From assembly GCF_036013915.1 (NCBI RefSeq), contig NZ_CP107899.1, positions 1,922,001 to 1,986,000 on the forward strand: DNA of 64,000 bases, read 5' to 3'. This DNA is from Streptomyces sp. NBC_00464 (GTDB taxonomy: Bacteria > Actinomycetota > Actinomycetes > Streptomycetales > Streptomycetaceae). Made by a program: the position numbers and the translations under genes. The notes beneath the pieces are model-generated. The model was not told where the DNA came from. It did no database searches and saw only the letters and a program-made list of their open reading frames with translations. Below, one piece after another: positions 30,437-39,622 of the stretch (position 1 is the first letter of the stretch; each line of letters starts with the position of its first letter).

Positions 30437-31078
30437 TCAGTGCGGTGCCGATACGCCCGTCAGCGCGGTGACGACCGGGTCCAGGGCCTGGTTGATCTCG
30501 TCGCCGATGGACCGGAAGAACGTGATGGGGGCGCCGTACGGGTCGTAGACCTCGTCGGCCTCCGCGGTCGGGGCCAGCAGCCAGCCGCGCAGTGCCGCGG
30601 CGGCGCGGACCAGGGCGCGGGCGCGCTCGACCACGCCCTCGTCGCTCGCGTCGGGCAATGTGGCGGGGTCTATCGCCCGGACCAGCCGGGTGAACTCCTT
30701 GAGCGTGAAGGTCCGCAGTCCGGCCGAGTGACCCATCGAGATCACCTGGGCCCGGTGGTCGCGGGTGGCGGTGAGCACCAGGTCGGCACGGATCACGTGC
30801 TCGTCCAGCAGTTCGCGGCCCACGAACCCGGTGGCGTCGGCGCCGAAGTCGGCGAGCACCACCTCGGCGTTGGCCTCCATCGGGGCACCCTCGTGCCCCC
30901 AGGTGCCCGCGCTCTCCACGATCAGACCGCCCAGGAACGGGTCGCCCAGGCGGTCCACGAGGGCATGCCGGGTCAGCCGCTCGGTGATCGGTGAGCGGCA
31001 GACGTTGCCGGTGCTGACGTGGAGGATGCGGAAGGTGTCGGTCTGCCCCGCTATGCCACGCCCCTCAGGGGCGGTCAA
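30437..31078 (-). CDS. Low-molecular-weight phosphatase-like protein lacking the catalytic cysteine
   Basis: 213 residues. The P-loop region of LMW tyrosine phosphatases and arsenate reductases is recognisable as LHVSTGNVCRSPITERL, but the position of the nucleophilic cysteine (V-C-x-G-N-x-C-R-S) holds serine, S22. The second cysteine C27 and R28 are kept, as is the general-acid motif VYDPYG near the C-terminus. In the family the first cysteine forms the phosphocysteine, so normal catalysis is unlikely; it may bind phosphoproteins. The gene overlaps Sua5 by four bases and lies between translation-factor genes and glyA. Confidence 0.88.
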   Translation of the reverse strand: MTAPEGRGIAGQTDTFRILHVSTGNVCRSPITERLTRHALVDRLGDPFLGGLIVESAGTWGHEGAPMEANAEVVLADFGADATGFVGRELLDEHVIRADLVLTATRDHRAQVISMGHSAGLRTFTLKEFTRLVRAIDPATLPDASDEGVVERARALVRAAAALRGWLLAPTAEADEVYDPYGAPITFFRSIGDEINQALDPVVTALTGVSAPH

Positions 31079-31722
31079 TTGGCCACCTCAAGGTCGGGTA
31101 CCACCTTGCGCAGCTCCTCCGCGGAGAGCGCACCGGCGCGCAGCAGGACCGGCACCTTGCCGGTGACGTCGACGATCGAGGACGGGACGATGCCCGGGGT
31201 CGGGCCGCCGTCGAGGTACACGGACACGGAGTCGCCGAGCATCTCCTGGGCGGCGTCGCAGTCCTCGGGCGACGGGTGTCCGGTGAGGTTGGCGCTGGAG
31301 ACGGCCATCGGGCCGACCTCGGTGAGCAGTTCGATGGCGACCGGGTGCAGCGGCATCCGGATGGCGACGGTGCCGCGGGTGTCGCCGAGGTCCCACTGGA
31401 GCGACGGCTGGTGCTTGGCGACGAGCGTGAGCGCGCCCGGCCAGAAGGCGTCGACCAGCTCCCAGGCCTGCTCCGAGAAGTCGGTGACCAGGCCGTGCAG
31501 GGTGTTCGGCGAGCCGATGAGGACGGGCGTCGGCATGTTGCGGCCGCGGCCCTTGGCCTCCAGGAGGTCGACGACGCCCTCGGAACTGAAGGCGTCCGCA
31601 CCGATCCCGTACACGGTGTCGGTGGGCAGCACGACCAGTTCGCCGCGGCGGACGGCGGACGCGGCCTCGCGCAGACCCGTCATACGGTCCGTGGCGTCGT
31701 TGCAGTCGTATCGCCGTGCCAT
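31075..31722 (-). CDS. L-threonylcarbamoyladenylate synthase (Sua5/YciO/YrdC)
   Basis: 215 residues. The YrdC fold is shown by LVVLPTDTVYGIGADAF, followed by KGRGRNMPTPVLIGS, the AFWPGALTLVAK motif and the TVAIRMPLHP and VSSANLTGHPSPED segments. It makes threonylcarbamoyl-AMP from threonine, bicarbonate and ATP for the t6A modification of ANN-decoding tRNAs. In Actinobacteria it regularly lies downstream of prfA and prmC, as here. The stop overlaps the phosphatase-like gene. Confidence 0.95.
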   Translation of the reverse strand: MARRYDCNDATDRMTGLREAASAVRRGELVVLPTDTVYGIGADAFSSEGVVDLLEAKGRGRNMPTPVLIGSPNTLHGLVTDFSEQAWELVDAFWPGALTLVAKHQPSLQWDLGDTRGTVAIRMPLHPVAIELLTEVGPMAVSSANLTGHPSPEDCDAAQEMLGDSVSVYLDGGPTPGIVPSSIVDVTGKVPVLLRAGALSAEELRKVVPDLEVAN

Positions 31723-31768
31723 CAGCCGGCCTCCTCAAGCATGTACGGGTAGGGGTGGTTTCCGCCGG

Positions 31769-32614
31769 TCACGGCATGGCCTTGCGGGCCGTGGCGAACC
31801 GGGGACGCCTGTTGAGGTCGGGGTGGTCGGCCGCGTCGGCCCAGCCCCGCTCCTCGGTGAAGATCCACGGCACCTGGCCGCCCTGCGTGTCTGCGTGCTC
31901 GATGACGACGAGGCCGCCGGGGCGCAGCAGTCGGTGGGCGGTGCGCTCGATGCCGCGGATGGTGTCGAGGCCGTCCTCGCCGGAGAAGAGGGCCATCTCC
32001 GGGTCGTGGTCACGGGCCTCGGGAGCCACGTACTCCCACTCGGTGAGCGGGATGTACGGCGGGTTGGAGATGACCAGGTCGACCTGGCCGTCGAGCTCGG
32101 GAAGGGCCGTCAGGGCGTCGCCGCGGTGCACGGTGACCCTGGACTCCTCGGCGTTCTTCCGGGTCCATTTGAGGGCGTCCTCGGACAGCTCCACGGCGTG
32201 CACGCGCGAGCGCGGCACCTCCTGGGCCATGGCGAGGGCGATGGCGCCCGATCCCGTACAGAGGTCGACGATCAGCGGCTCGACGACGTCCATCGCGCGG
32301 ACCGCGTCTATCGCCCAGCCGACGACCGATTCGGTCTCCGGCCGGGGCACGAAGACACCGGGTCCGACCTGGAGCTCCAGGTAGCGGAAGAAGGCGCGGC
32401 CGGTGATGTGCTGGAGCGGTTCGCGGGCCTCGCGCCGGGCGATGGTCTCCCAGTAGCGGGCGTCGAAGTCGGTGTCCGGCACGTTGTGCAGCTCGCCCCG
32501 CTTGACGCCGTGCACGAACGCGGCGAGTTCCTCCGCGTCGAATCGCGGTGAAGGGACACCGGCGTCGGCCAGCCGCTGGGTGGCCTGGGCCACCTCGGCG
32601 AGCAGCAGGTTCAT
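31769..32614 (-). CDS. prmC: Peptide chain release factor N5-glutamine methyltransferase
   Basis: 281 residues. The N-terminal helical domain is followed by the SAM-dependent methyltransferase core with VDLCTGSGAIALAMA (motif I) and the signature NPPY in VDLVISNPPYIPLTEWE. PrmC methylates the glutamine of the GGQ motif in release factors 1 and 2. Its substrate gene prfA is directly upstream, 42 bases away, in the same direction. Confidence 0.96.
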   Translation of the reverse strand: MNLLLAEVAQATQRLADAGVPSPRFDAEELAAFVHGVKRGELHNVPDTDFDARYWETIARREAREPLQHITGRAFFRYLELQVGPGVFVPRPETESVVGWAIDAVRAMDVVEPLIVDLCTGSGAIALAMAQEVPRSRVHAVELSEDALKWTRKNAEESRVTVHRGDALTALPELDGQVDLVISNPPYIPLTEWEYVAPEARDHDPEMALFSGEDGLDTIRGIERTAHRLLRPGGLVVIEHADTQGGQVPWIFTEERGWADAADHPDLNRRPRFATARKAMP

Positions 32615-32656
32615 CGCGGTTCTCCGTACGGGTTCACGAGCGGGGTGGGGCAGGAC

Positions 32657-33733
32657 TTACGCGGCGGCGAGCTTGGCTGCGGAGTCGGCGTCGACACAGG
32701 CCTGGATGACTGCGTCCAGATCCCCGTCGAGCACCTGGTCCAAGTTGTACGCCTTGAAGCCGACGCGGTGGTCCGAGATCCGGTTTTCCGGGAAGTTGTA
32801 CGTACGGATCTTCTCGGACCGGTCGACCGTTCGCACCTGGCTGCGGCGTACGTCGGACGCTTCCTGCTCGGCGGCTTCCTGGGCCGCGGCGAGAAGCCTC
32901 GACCGCAGGATACGCATGGCCTGCTCCTTGTTCTGGAGCTGGCTCTTCTCGTTCTGGCAGGAGGCGACGACACCGGTGGGCAGGTGCGTGATGCGGACCG
33001 CTGAGTCGGTGGTGTTGACGGACTGGCCGCCGGGGCCGGAGGAGCGGTACACGTCGATACGGAGGTCGTTGGCGTGGATCTCGACCTCGACCTCCTCGGC
33101 CTCGGGCGTGACGAGCACACCGGCGGCGGAGGTGTGGATGCGGCCCTGGGACTCGGTGGAGGGCACGCGCTGCACACGGTGCACGCCGCCCTCGTACTTC
33201 ATCCGGGCCCAGACGCCCTGGCCGGGCTCGGTGGCCCCGTTGCCGCCCTTGGTCTTCACGGCGACCTGGACGTCCTTGTAGCCGCCGAGTTCGGACTCGG
33301 TGGAGTCGATGATCTCGGTCTTCCAGCCGACGCGCTCGGCGTAGCGCAGGTACATGCGCAGCAGATCACCGGCGAACAGGGCGGACTCGTCGCCGCCCGC
33401 GCCCGCCTTGATCTCCAGGAGCACGTCCTTGTCGTCGCTGGGGTCACGGGGTACGAGCAGGAGGCGGAGCTTCTCGGTGAGCTCCTCGCGCTCCTTCTCC
33501 AGGTCCTTGACCTCGGCGGCGAAGTCGGGGTCGTCGGCGGCGAACTCGCGGGCGGTCTCGATGTCGTCGCCGGTCTGCTTCCAGGAGCGGTACGTCGCGA
33601 CGATCGGGGTCAGCTCGGCGTAGCGCTTGTTGAGCTTGCGCGCGTTGGCCTGGTCGGCGTGGACCGACGGGTCCGCGAGCTTCTTCTCGAGATCGGACTG
33701 TTCGCCGATCAGTTCCTCGACCGCCTCGAACAT
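32657..33733 (-). CDS. prfA: Peptide chain release factor 1
   Basis: 358 residues from the ATG at 33733, with CAGGAG eight bases upstream. The catalytic GGQ is in [19 protein letters not shown], and the stop-codon recognition region that includes the PxT motif lies upstream in [15 protein letters not shown]. It terminates translation at UAG and UAA. It lies between rpmE (with its own terminator) and prmC, so its promoter is expected in 33734-33823 or transcription passes the terminator. Confidence 0.97.
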   Translation of the reverse strand: MFEAVEELIGEQSDLEKKLADPSVHADQANARKLNKRYAELTPIVATYRSWKQTGDDIETAREFAADDPDFAAEVKDLEKEREELTEKLRLLLVPRDPSDDKDVLLEIKAGAGGDESALFAGDLLRMYLRYAERVGWKTEIIDSTESELGGYKDVQVAVKTKGGNGATEPGQGVWARMKYEGGVHRVQRVPSTESQGRIHTSAAGVLVTPEAEEVEVEIHANDLRIDVYRSSGPGGQSVNTTDSAVRITHLPTGVVASCQNEKSQLQNKEQAMRILRSRLLAAAQEAAEQEASDVRRSQVRTVDRSEKIRTYNFPENRISDHRVGFKAYNLDQVLDGDLDAVIQACVDADSAAKLAAA

Positions 33734-33823
33734 CTTCGGGCTCCTGGTTTCTACGCTCATTCGTGCCTGCCGGCCGGCGGATGCCTGCCGGGCGGGATAC
33801 GGGGTTGCCGTCGTCCCGGCCGG

Positions 33824-33875
33824 AAAAAAACGCCGGTCCCGGCGCCCCCGGGAAGAGGGCGCCAAAGGACCGGCG
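33824..33875 (-). terminator. Intrinsic terminator of rpmE
   Basis: On the minus strand CGCCGGTCC (33867-33875) pairs with GGACCGGCG (33831-33839), with an inner 7-bp GGCGCCC/GGGCGCC stem, and is followed by seven T's (A7 at 33824-33830 on the plus strand). Very strong factor-independent terminator ten bases past the rpmE stop. Confidence 0.93.
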
Positions 33876-33885
33876 CAGTGGCTCG

Positions 33886-34110
33886 CTACTTGCTGGCGGA
33901 GCCGGCGGCCTTGCCGAAGCGGGCCTCGAAGCGGGCCACGCGGCCACCGGTGTCGAGGATCTTCTGCTTGCCCGTGTAGAACGGGTGGCACTCGGAGCAG
34001 ACGTCGGCACGGATGGCGCCGGCGTCCAGGGTGGACCGGGTGGTGAACGACGCGCCACAGGTGCAGCTGACCTGGGTCTCGACGTACTGGGGGTGAATGT
34101 CGCGCTTCAA
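33886..34110 (-). CDS. rpmE: 50S ribosomal protein L31, zinc-binding form
   Basis: 74 residues beginning [19 protein letters not shown]. Cysteines at 16, 18, 38 and 41 (CTC and CSEC) form the zinc site of the C-plus type of L31. Streptomyces also carry a zinc-free paralogue under Zur control, which takes over during zinc starvation. The gene has a good ribosome-binding site (AGGAGAAACC) and its own strong terminator. Confidence 0.97.
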   Translation of the reverse strand: MKRDIHPQYVETQVSCTCGASFTTRSTLDAGAIRADVCSECHPFYTGKQKILDTGGRVARFEARFGKAAGSASK

Positions 34111-34224
34111 GGGTTTCTCCTAGGTTCGGGAGGGCGCCGGGTCGTACGCGCGGATTGCGCGTCCGTGAACCGGGGCCGACGTACCAGTCTGCCAGGACTG
34201 GCCGTATCTCCCAAAACGGGGGTC

Positions 34225-34249
34225 GGCCGCCCACTATTCCCGGGCGGCC
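34225..34249 (-). terminator. Terminator of the LCP gene
   Basis: GGCCGCCC at 34225-34232 pairs with GGGCGGCC at 34242-34249 (8 bp, nine-base loop), about 25 bases beyond the LCP stop. On the minus strand it is followed by a C-rich stretch and TTTT. Confidence 0.65.
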
Positions 34250-34274
34250 CGGATCGCGGCCTCGGGGCGGGCCG

Positions 34275-35375
34275 CTACTGCACGATCTGCCCGGCGTCGC
34301 CCTTGTCGCCCGCCGACTTCTCGGTGGCGGAGGCGGGAATCGGCTGATCGTGGAGGAGTGCCGTCCACACCTGCCGGCCGGCCTTCTCCTGCGGGATGAC
34401 GCGGTTCGGGTCGGCCGGGTCGTACTCGACGGGCAGCGTCACCATGTGGACGTCGTCCGAGCCGAGCCCCTTGAGGCCGCTCGCGAAGCTCGCGAGTTCG
34501 GTGACCGAGCCGAGGTCGGAATCGGTGGTGATGGCCTTGGTCGCGGTGTCCGCGATGCCGTACAGCTTGGTGCCGTCGAGGATGCCCACGCTCTTGGCCT
34601 GTTCCATCAGCGCCTTGATGAAGGCCTGCTGGAGCTGGATACGGCCGAGGTCGCTGCCGTCGCCGACGCTCTTGCGGGTACGGACGAGGCCGAGAGACTG
34701 CTCGCCGTCGAGGGTGTGGGTGCCGGGTTCGAGGTCCAGATGGCTCTTGGGGTCGTTGATCGCCTGCGTGGTGGTGATCTCGACCCCGCCGAGCTTGTCG
34801 ACCAGCTTCTTGAATCCGGTGAAGTCGACCTCGATGTAGTGGTCCATGCGGATCCCGGACATCGACTCGACGGTCTTGACCGCGCAGGCCGGTCCGCCGA
34901 CCTCGTACGCCGTGTTGAACATCGCGCGCTGCTCCCCCGCCACCGGCTCTCCGCTCTCGTCGCCGGTGCACTCGGGCCGGGTGACGAGGGTGTCGCGCGG
35001 AATGGAGACGACGCTCGCCGTCTTGTGGCCCTTGTTGACGTGCACGACCATCGCGGTGTCCGAGCGGGCGCCGCCCTGGTCCTCGCCGTACTTCGCGTTC
35101 GCGCCCGAACGGGAGTCGGAGCCGAGCACGAGGATGTCCTCGGAGCCGTTGTCGACGTTGTCGGGGCGGTCCTTGCCGAGGGCGTTGTTGATGTCGACGG
35201 CCTTGAGATTGCCGTTGAGGTGGAAGTACGCGTAGCCGAGCCCGGATCCGCCGACGACGACGAGGGCGGCCAGGCTCCACGCGGCTATGACGGTCGCCCT
35301 GCGGCGGCGGGACGGCTTCCTCCGGCGCTTGCCGGTGGCCCGTATTCGGCTGCTGCTCCCGCTCTGGTCACTCAT
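34275..35375 (-). CDS. LytR-CpsA-Psr (LCP) family cell-wall glycopolymer ligase
   Basis: 366 residues. A basic N-terminus ([14 protein letters not shown]), one transmembrane helix ([21 protein letters not shown]), then the extracellular LCP domain with [40 protein letters not shown], the arginine-containing [22 protein letters not shown] and LGGVEI. LCP enzymes attach teichoic acids or other polymers from a prenyl carrier to peptidoglycan. The WecA/TagO-like enzyme at 27495 could supply precursors to such a pathway. Monocistronic between rho and rpmE. Confidence 0.93.
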   Translation of the reverse strand: MSDQSGSSSRIRATGKRRRKPSRRRRATVIAAWSLAALVVVGGSGLGYAYFHLNGNLKAVDINNALGKDRPDNVDNGSEDILVLGSDSRSGANAKYGEDQGGARSDTAMVVHVNKGHKTASVVSIPRDTLVTRPECTGDESGEPVAGEQRAMFNTAYEVGGPACAVKTVESMSGIRMDHYIEVDFTGFKKLVDKLGGVEITTTQAINDPKSHLDLEPGTHTLDGEQSLGLVRTRKSVGDGSDLGRIQLQQAFIKALMEQAKSVGILDGTKLYGIADTATKAITTDSDLGSVTELASFASGLKGLGSDDVHMVTLPVEYDPADPNRVIPQEKAGRQVWTALLHDQPIPASATEKSAGDKGDAGQIVQ

Positions 35376-35692
35376 CCGTCTCCTCGTGTCCTCGGCTGCT
35401 CCCGGCTACCCCCTGCAGTGGTGTGCGGGTCCGTATGCCGCTTTGTCGCCCATGGCGTCACACGTGGTGTCGCTCTTGGTTACGACGAGGCGGCGACAAG
35501 AAGGGTTGCACAGGGCCCTGTGGCCTCCGGGTAAGCCCGAGGCCGGTCCGTGGGTGCGGAGACAGCCGGTGATCCGGCGCTCACCTGCGGTTTCTTGCCC
35601 GGTACAGGCAATGCGGCGGCCCTGTCCCGCCCTGCGGCCGTGTGGCGAAGGTCTCGGGAGGGGCGGCGACGGGTACGGCTGCCGGGCGACGG

Positions 35693-35736
35693 CACAGGGC
35701 CGCCCCCGGCACCGAAGTGGCGGGGGCGGCCCTGTG
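35693..35736 (-). terminator. Long hairpin after rho
   Basis: A perfect 16-bp stem, CACAGGGCCGCCCCCG at 35693-35708 and CGGGGGCGGCCCTGTG at 35721-35736, with a 12-base loop. It begins about 20 bases past the rho stop and has no T run. Likely the rho terminator. Confidence 0.8.
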
Positions 35737-35756
35737 TGCTGCCGGAGGGGCTCGAA

Positions 35757-37805
35757 CTAGTCGTTGTTGCCCGGGGCCGGCGTCGTCTTCTGGATCTGGA
35801 GCAGGAACTCCGCGTTGGACTGGGTCTTCTTCATCCGGTCCAGGAGGAGCTCGATCGCCTGCTGCTGGTCCAGCGCGTGGAGCACCCGGCGCAGCTTCCA
35901 GACAATCGCCAACTCGTCGCTGCCGAGCAGGATTTCTTCCTTACGGGTGCTGGACGCGTCGACGTCCACCGCCGGGAAGATGCGCTTGTCGGAGAGCTTG
36001 CGGTCGAGCTTGAGCTCCATGTTGCCGGTGCCCTTGAACTCCTCGAAGATCACCTCGTCCATGCGCGAGCCGGTCTCGACGAGCGCGGTGGCCAGGATGG
36101 TCAGCGAACCGCCGTCCTCGATGTTGCGCGCCGCACCGAAGAAGCGCTTCGGCGGGTAGAGCGCGGTCGAGTCGACACCACCGGACAGGATGCGTCCGGA
36201 GGCCGGGGCCGCGAGGTTGTACGCGCGTCCCAGACGGGTGATCGAGTCCAGCAGGACGACGACGTCGTGACCCAGCTCGACGAGACGCTTGGCGCGCTCG
36301 ATGGCCAGCTCGGCGACCGTGGTGTGGTCCTCGGCGGGACGGTCGAAGGTCGAGGAGATGACCTCGCCCTTCACCGACCGCTGCATGTCGGTGACCTCTT
36401 CCGGACGCTCGTCGACCAGGACGACCATCAGGTGGCACTCGGGGCTGTTGACCGTGATCGCGTTGGCGATCGCCTGAAGGATCATGGTCTTACCGGTCTT
36501 CGGCGGGGCCACGATCAGGCCTCGCTGGCCCTTGCCGATCGGGGCGACCATGTCGATGATCCGGGTGGTCAGGACGTTGGAGTCGGTCTCCAGACGGAGC
36601 CTGTCCTGCGGGTAGAGCGGGGTCAGCTTCTGGAACTCGGGCCGGCCCCGGCCGGACTCCATGCCGTTGACCGAGTCGAGGCGGACCAGCGCGTTGAACT
36701 TCTCGCGGCGCTCGCCGTCCTTGGGCTGGCGCACCGCACCGGTGACGTGGTCACCCTTGCGCAGACCGCTCTTGCGGACCTGGGCGAGCGAGACGTACAC
36801 GTCGTTCGGGCCCGGCAGGTAGCCGGAGGTCCGGATGAACGCGTAGTTGTCGAGGATGTCCAGGATGCCCGCGACGGGGATCAGGACGTCGTCGTCGGTG
36901 ACCGGCGGTGCGTCGCTCGCGAAGTCGTCGCGGCCACGACGGCCACGGCGGTCGCGGTAGCGGCCCCGGCGGCCACGACGGCCGCCCTCGTCGTCGAAGT
37001 CGTCCTGCGGTCCGCCGCCGCCCTGCTGGCCCTGGCTCTGCCCCTGGCCGCCCTGGCCGCCGCCCTGACCGCCCTGGCCACCCTGACGCTGACGCTGGCC
37101 GCCCTGGCCACCGCCCTGCTCGTCACCCTTGCCGCGGCGGTCGCGCTGACGGTCACGGCGCTCGCCGCGCTCGCCCCGCTGGCCGCGGTCCTGGCGGTCG
37201 CCGCGACGGCCCTCGGCGTTGTCCGCGGCGGCTTCGGCCTTGGACTCGGAACGGTCCTCGGCAGGAGCCTCGTGCTTCGGCTCGTCCTGCGTGCGGTCCT
37301 TGGCCTGGGCCTTGGTGTCCGACTTGCTGTCCGGGCTGCCCGCCTGCGCGGTCGCACGGCGCCGACGACGCTCGCCCGTGGGCTGGTCGTCGCTGGCCGG
37401 CTGGCCGGGGATGTCGATCTGCTGCTGGGCGGCAGCCTTCTCGGCGGGCGCGGCGGCCGGGGTCTCGTCCCCTGCGCCGGTGCGCGCCTTGGAGGTGGCC
37501 CGGCGCTTCGGCTTGGTCTCCGCCTCTTCGGCGGGGGCCGCGGCGGCCTTGGCCTTGGGCGCGGAGGAGCCGCCGGCCTGGGTCTCCTTGATGACCTCGA
37601 TCAGCTGGCTCTTGCGCATCCGCGCAGTGCCCTTGATACCGAGGCCGGACGCGACCTGCTGCAGCTCGGCCAGGACCATGCCGTCAAGGCCGGTGCCGGA
37701 GCGGCGGCGCCGTGCGGTGGTGCCAGTGGCAGCACCTTCGGCGGGCGCAGCGCTGTCGACGCTCTTGTCGGCAGTCACGCCCATCAGATCGGTGGTGTCG
37801 CTCAC
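35757..37805 (-). CDS. rho: Transcription termination factor Rho with long disordered insertion
   Basis: The GTG at 37805 has GGAAGGA upstream and gives 682 residues (E. coli Rho has 419). Order: an N-terminal helical domain (GLDGMVLAELQQVASGLGI), an Arg/Asp/Gly/Gln-rich insertion of more than 200 residues with runs such as GGQGGQRQRQGGQ and RRGRRGRYRDRRGRRGR, the RNA-binding cold-shock-like domain (VAGILDILDNYAFIRTSGYLPG), and the hexameric ATPase with Walker A PPKTGKTMILQ, VVLLDSITRLGRAYN and the Q/R-loops. The extended insertion is typical of actinobacterial Rho and aids RNA binding. It lies downstream of thrB across a 387-base leader. Confidence 0.97.
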   Translation of the reverse strand: MSDTTDLMGVTADKSVDSAAPAEGAATGTTARRRRSGTGLDGMVLAELQQVASGLGIKGTARMRKSQLIEVIKETQAGGSSAPKAKAAAAPAEEAETKPKRRATSKARTGAGDETPAAAPAEKAAAQQQIDIPGQPASDDQPTGERRRRRATAQAGSPDSKSDTKAQAKDRTQDEPKHEAPAEDRSESKAEAAADNAEGRRGDRQDRGQRGERGERRDRQRDRRGKGDEQGGGQGGQRQRQGGQGGQGGGQGGQGQSQGQQGGGGPQDDFDDEGGRRGRRGRYRDRRGRRGRDDFASDAPPVTDDDVLIPVAGILDILDNYAFIRTSGYLPGPNDVYVSLAQVRKSGLRKGDHVTGAVRQPKDGERREKFNALVRLDSVNGMESGRGRPEFQKLTPLYPQDRLRLETDSNVLTTRIIDMVAPIGKGQRGLIVAPPKTGKTMILQAIANAITVNSPECHLMVVLVDERPEEVTDMQRSVKGEVISSTFDRPAEDHTTVAELAIERAKRLVELGHDVVVLLDSITRLGRAYNLAAPASGRILSGGVDSTALYPPKRFFGAARNIEDGGSLTILATALVETGSRMDEVIFEEFKGTGNMELKLDRKLSDKRIFPAVDVDASSTRKEEILLGSDELAIVWKLRRVLHALDQQQAIELLLDRMKKTQSNAEFLLQIQKTTPAPGNND

Positions 37806-38192
37806 GAAGGGTCCTTCCCTGGAGCGGACGTCGGCCTTCTGGCTCGGCGACCGGTTGTGCTGTCCGACTGCGGTCTTCGGTGCGGACCGTGCCGGGGCGG
37901 TGGTCCGCCGGATAGGTACGGCGGAGAGATGAACGTGTGCATGGGCCCGGCGCGAGCATCCCCCTGCTCGGCCCACTCCTGGACAAGCGAGGGGTGTCGT
38001 GCCGGTTCCGGAGCGTGCTCGAAACTGCTCAGGCAGGCTGCTCAGGCAGTTGGGGAGGCTCCCGGAAGAAATGGTGGTCCCGGAAAGGGACACGAAGCAA
38101 CGCGCCACATAGACGTCGGTTGCAGACTTGAGGTTAACACTACCGGCTCCAACAAACATTCCCCCTCTCACTCACCGGCAATCACTTCTCGG
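37806..38192 (-). other. Gene-free leader region upstream of rho
   Basis: 387 bases between thrB and rho. The frame of rho remains open through most of it, but the hypothetical extension is not protein-like and the proper start has a good ribosome-binding site. The far end (38120-38180) is relatively AT-rich, with TAGTGTTAACC on the minus strand as a possible -10 region, so a long rho 5' untranslated region is likely. Rho is commonly autoregulated in its leader. Confidence 0.5.
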
Positions 38193-39110
38193 CTAAGGCG
38201 CGAGCGGCAGCACGCTCGCGCCCCGGGCGTCGAGAGCGAGCCGGTCGGCCGCCCATCCCTCGCCCGCCAGCCGTGCGACCTTGTCGGCCGTACCGTCCTC
38301 GGCCAGCGCCAGCACGGTCGGACCGGCGCCGGAGATGACCGCGGGCACGCCGTCGGCGCGCAGCCGGTTGACGAGTTCCACGCTCTCCGGCATCGCCGGT
38401 GCGCGGTACTCCTGGTGGAGCCGGTCCTCGGTGGCCGTGAGCAGCAGCTCGGGGCGCCTGGTCAGGGCCTCGACGAGGAGCGCGGCGCGGCCGGCGTTGA
38501 AGGCGGCGTCGACGTGCGGGACGGTGCGGGGCAGCAGTCCGCGGGCGGTCTCGGTGAGCACCGGCTTGCCGGGGACGAAAACCACCGGAACGATGGAATC
38601 TGCGGGATCCATCCTGATGGCGCGCGCCGATCCCCCGTCCATCCACGCAAGCGTGAAGCCGCCCAGCAGGCAGGCCGCGACGTTGTCCGGATGGCCCTCG
38701 ATCTCGGTGGCGAGCTCCAGCAGGGCCGCGTCGTCGAGGCGGGCGTCACCGCCGGTCGTCACGGCTCGGGCGGCGACGATTCCGGCGCAGATGGCGGCGG
38801 AGGAGGAGCCGAGGCCGCGGCCGTGCGGGATGCGGTTGGCGCAGACGATCTCCAGCCCGCGGGGCTGTCCGCCGAGCAGGTCGAAGGCCGTGCGCAGGGA
38901 CCGTACGAGCAGGTGCTTCTCGTCGCGGGGCAGCGTGTCCGCGCCCTCGCCGGCGATGTCGATGTGCAGCCCGGAGTCGGCGACCCGGACGACTACGTCG
39001 TCGTACAGGCCCAGCGACAGGCCGAGGGCGTCGAAACCCGGGCCCAGGTTGGCGCTGGTTGCGGGGACGCGCACCCGGACGGCGGCGGCTCGGAAGGCGG
39101 GACCGGCCAT
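38193..39110 (-). CDS. thrB: Homoserine kinase
   Basis: 305 residues from the ATG at 39110 (MAGPAFRAAAVRVRVPATSANLGPGFDALGL). GHMP kinase family: the ATP-binding loop is RIPHGRGLGSSSAAICAG, and the C-terminal motif is VPAVISGAGPTVLAL. It phosphorylates homoserine for threonine synthesis. AAGGAG lies 15 bases upstream of the ATG, rather far. A 512-base spacer separates it from thrC, unlike the tight spacing between thrC and hom. Confidence 0.96.
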   Translation of the reverse strand: MAGPAFRAAAVRVRVPATSANLGPGFDALGLSLGLYDDVVVRVADSGLHIDIAGEGADTLPRDEKHLLVRSLRTAFDLLGGQPRGLEIVCANRIPHGRGLGSSSAAICAGIVAARAVTTGGDARLDDAALLELATEIEGHPDNVAACLLGGFTLAWMDGGSARAIRMDPADSIVPVVFVPGKPVLTETARGLLPRTVPHVDAAFNAGRAALLVEALTRRPELLLTATEDRLHQEYRAPAMPESVELVNRLRADGVPAVISGAGPTVLALAEDGTADKVARLAGEGWAADRLALDARGASVLPLAP

Positions 39111-39622
39111 CGCTCTGACGACTCTCCTTGTGAGGCGGCGGGGAATTCGAGGAGCTGCGGGGTATTTCGGGACTCTTCGCGGCTCTTCGGGTTCTGCTCT
39201 GTGCGGCTCTTCGGGTTGTTCCGGGGCTTGGGGATTTCGGGGGTCTGCGGGTGTGTGGGGATTCTTCGGGGCGAATGCGGCGGCGGGTGTGACCTGACCC
39301 CGGAAATGAACCGACGGCCGCAACGGCCCGAGCACCCCGGCTTATCCGGCGGGGCGGGTTGCGTACAGCTTATCGAAGGAAGGTTCTGTCGCGACATAGG
39401 GCGCACAGGAGGCGCACGATGCGTGTCGCACACCTCCGATGCGCTCGCCGCCCTGAAAAGGGACGTTTGAGCCGTCTTTCTGACGAACCGTTGCCCCGGA
39501 CCGTTGACGCGGACCGCCACCCCGATCCGTCACCCCGGGCCACTGACACGGCCGCACCCGGGGACCGTCGTCCGGTCCGGGGGTGCGGCCACGCTGCGGC
39601 GGGTGCCGGGTGCCGGGTGTCG
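39111..39622 (-). other. thrC-thrB spacer: C-rich, G-poor leader and hairpin
   Basis: 512 bases without a gene. Near the thrC end, GGCCGCACCC (39550-39559) pairs with GGGTGCGGCC (39581-39590), with an inner GGACCG/CGGTCC stem, a probable terminator of thrC. From 39121 to 39300 the minus strand is C-rich and G-poor: I count 76 C and 41 G in 180 bases. It includes two copies of a 15-base direct repeat (39179-39193 and 39203-39217). The frame upstream of thrB stays open here but encodes only Pro/Glu low complexity. Confidence 0.65.

Noticed and set aside
33886..34110. Possible upstream Zur box for rpmE
   Set aside because: This is the zinc-containing L31 form, which is not normally repressed by Zur, and no convincing Zur palindrome was seen upstream.
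34275..35375. Read as a transcriptional attenuator LytR
   Set aside because: The domain is the LCP glycopolymer ligase, membrane-anchored with an extracellular catalytic part, and has no DNA-binding domain.
35550..39470. Open frame of about 1300 codons on the plus strand opposite rho and thrB
   Set aside because: It mirrors the Gly/Gln/Arg-rich part of Rho and conserved thrB, and its translation is repetitive (Leu/Ala/Thr). A reading-frame shadow.
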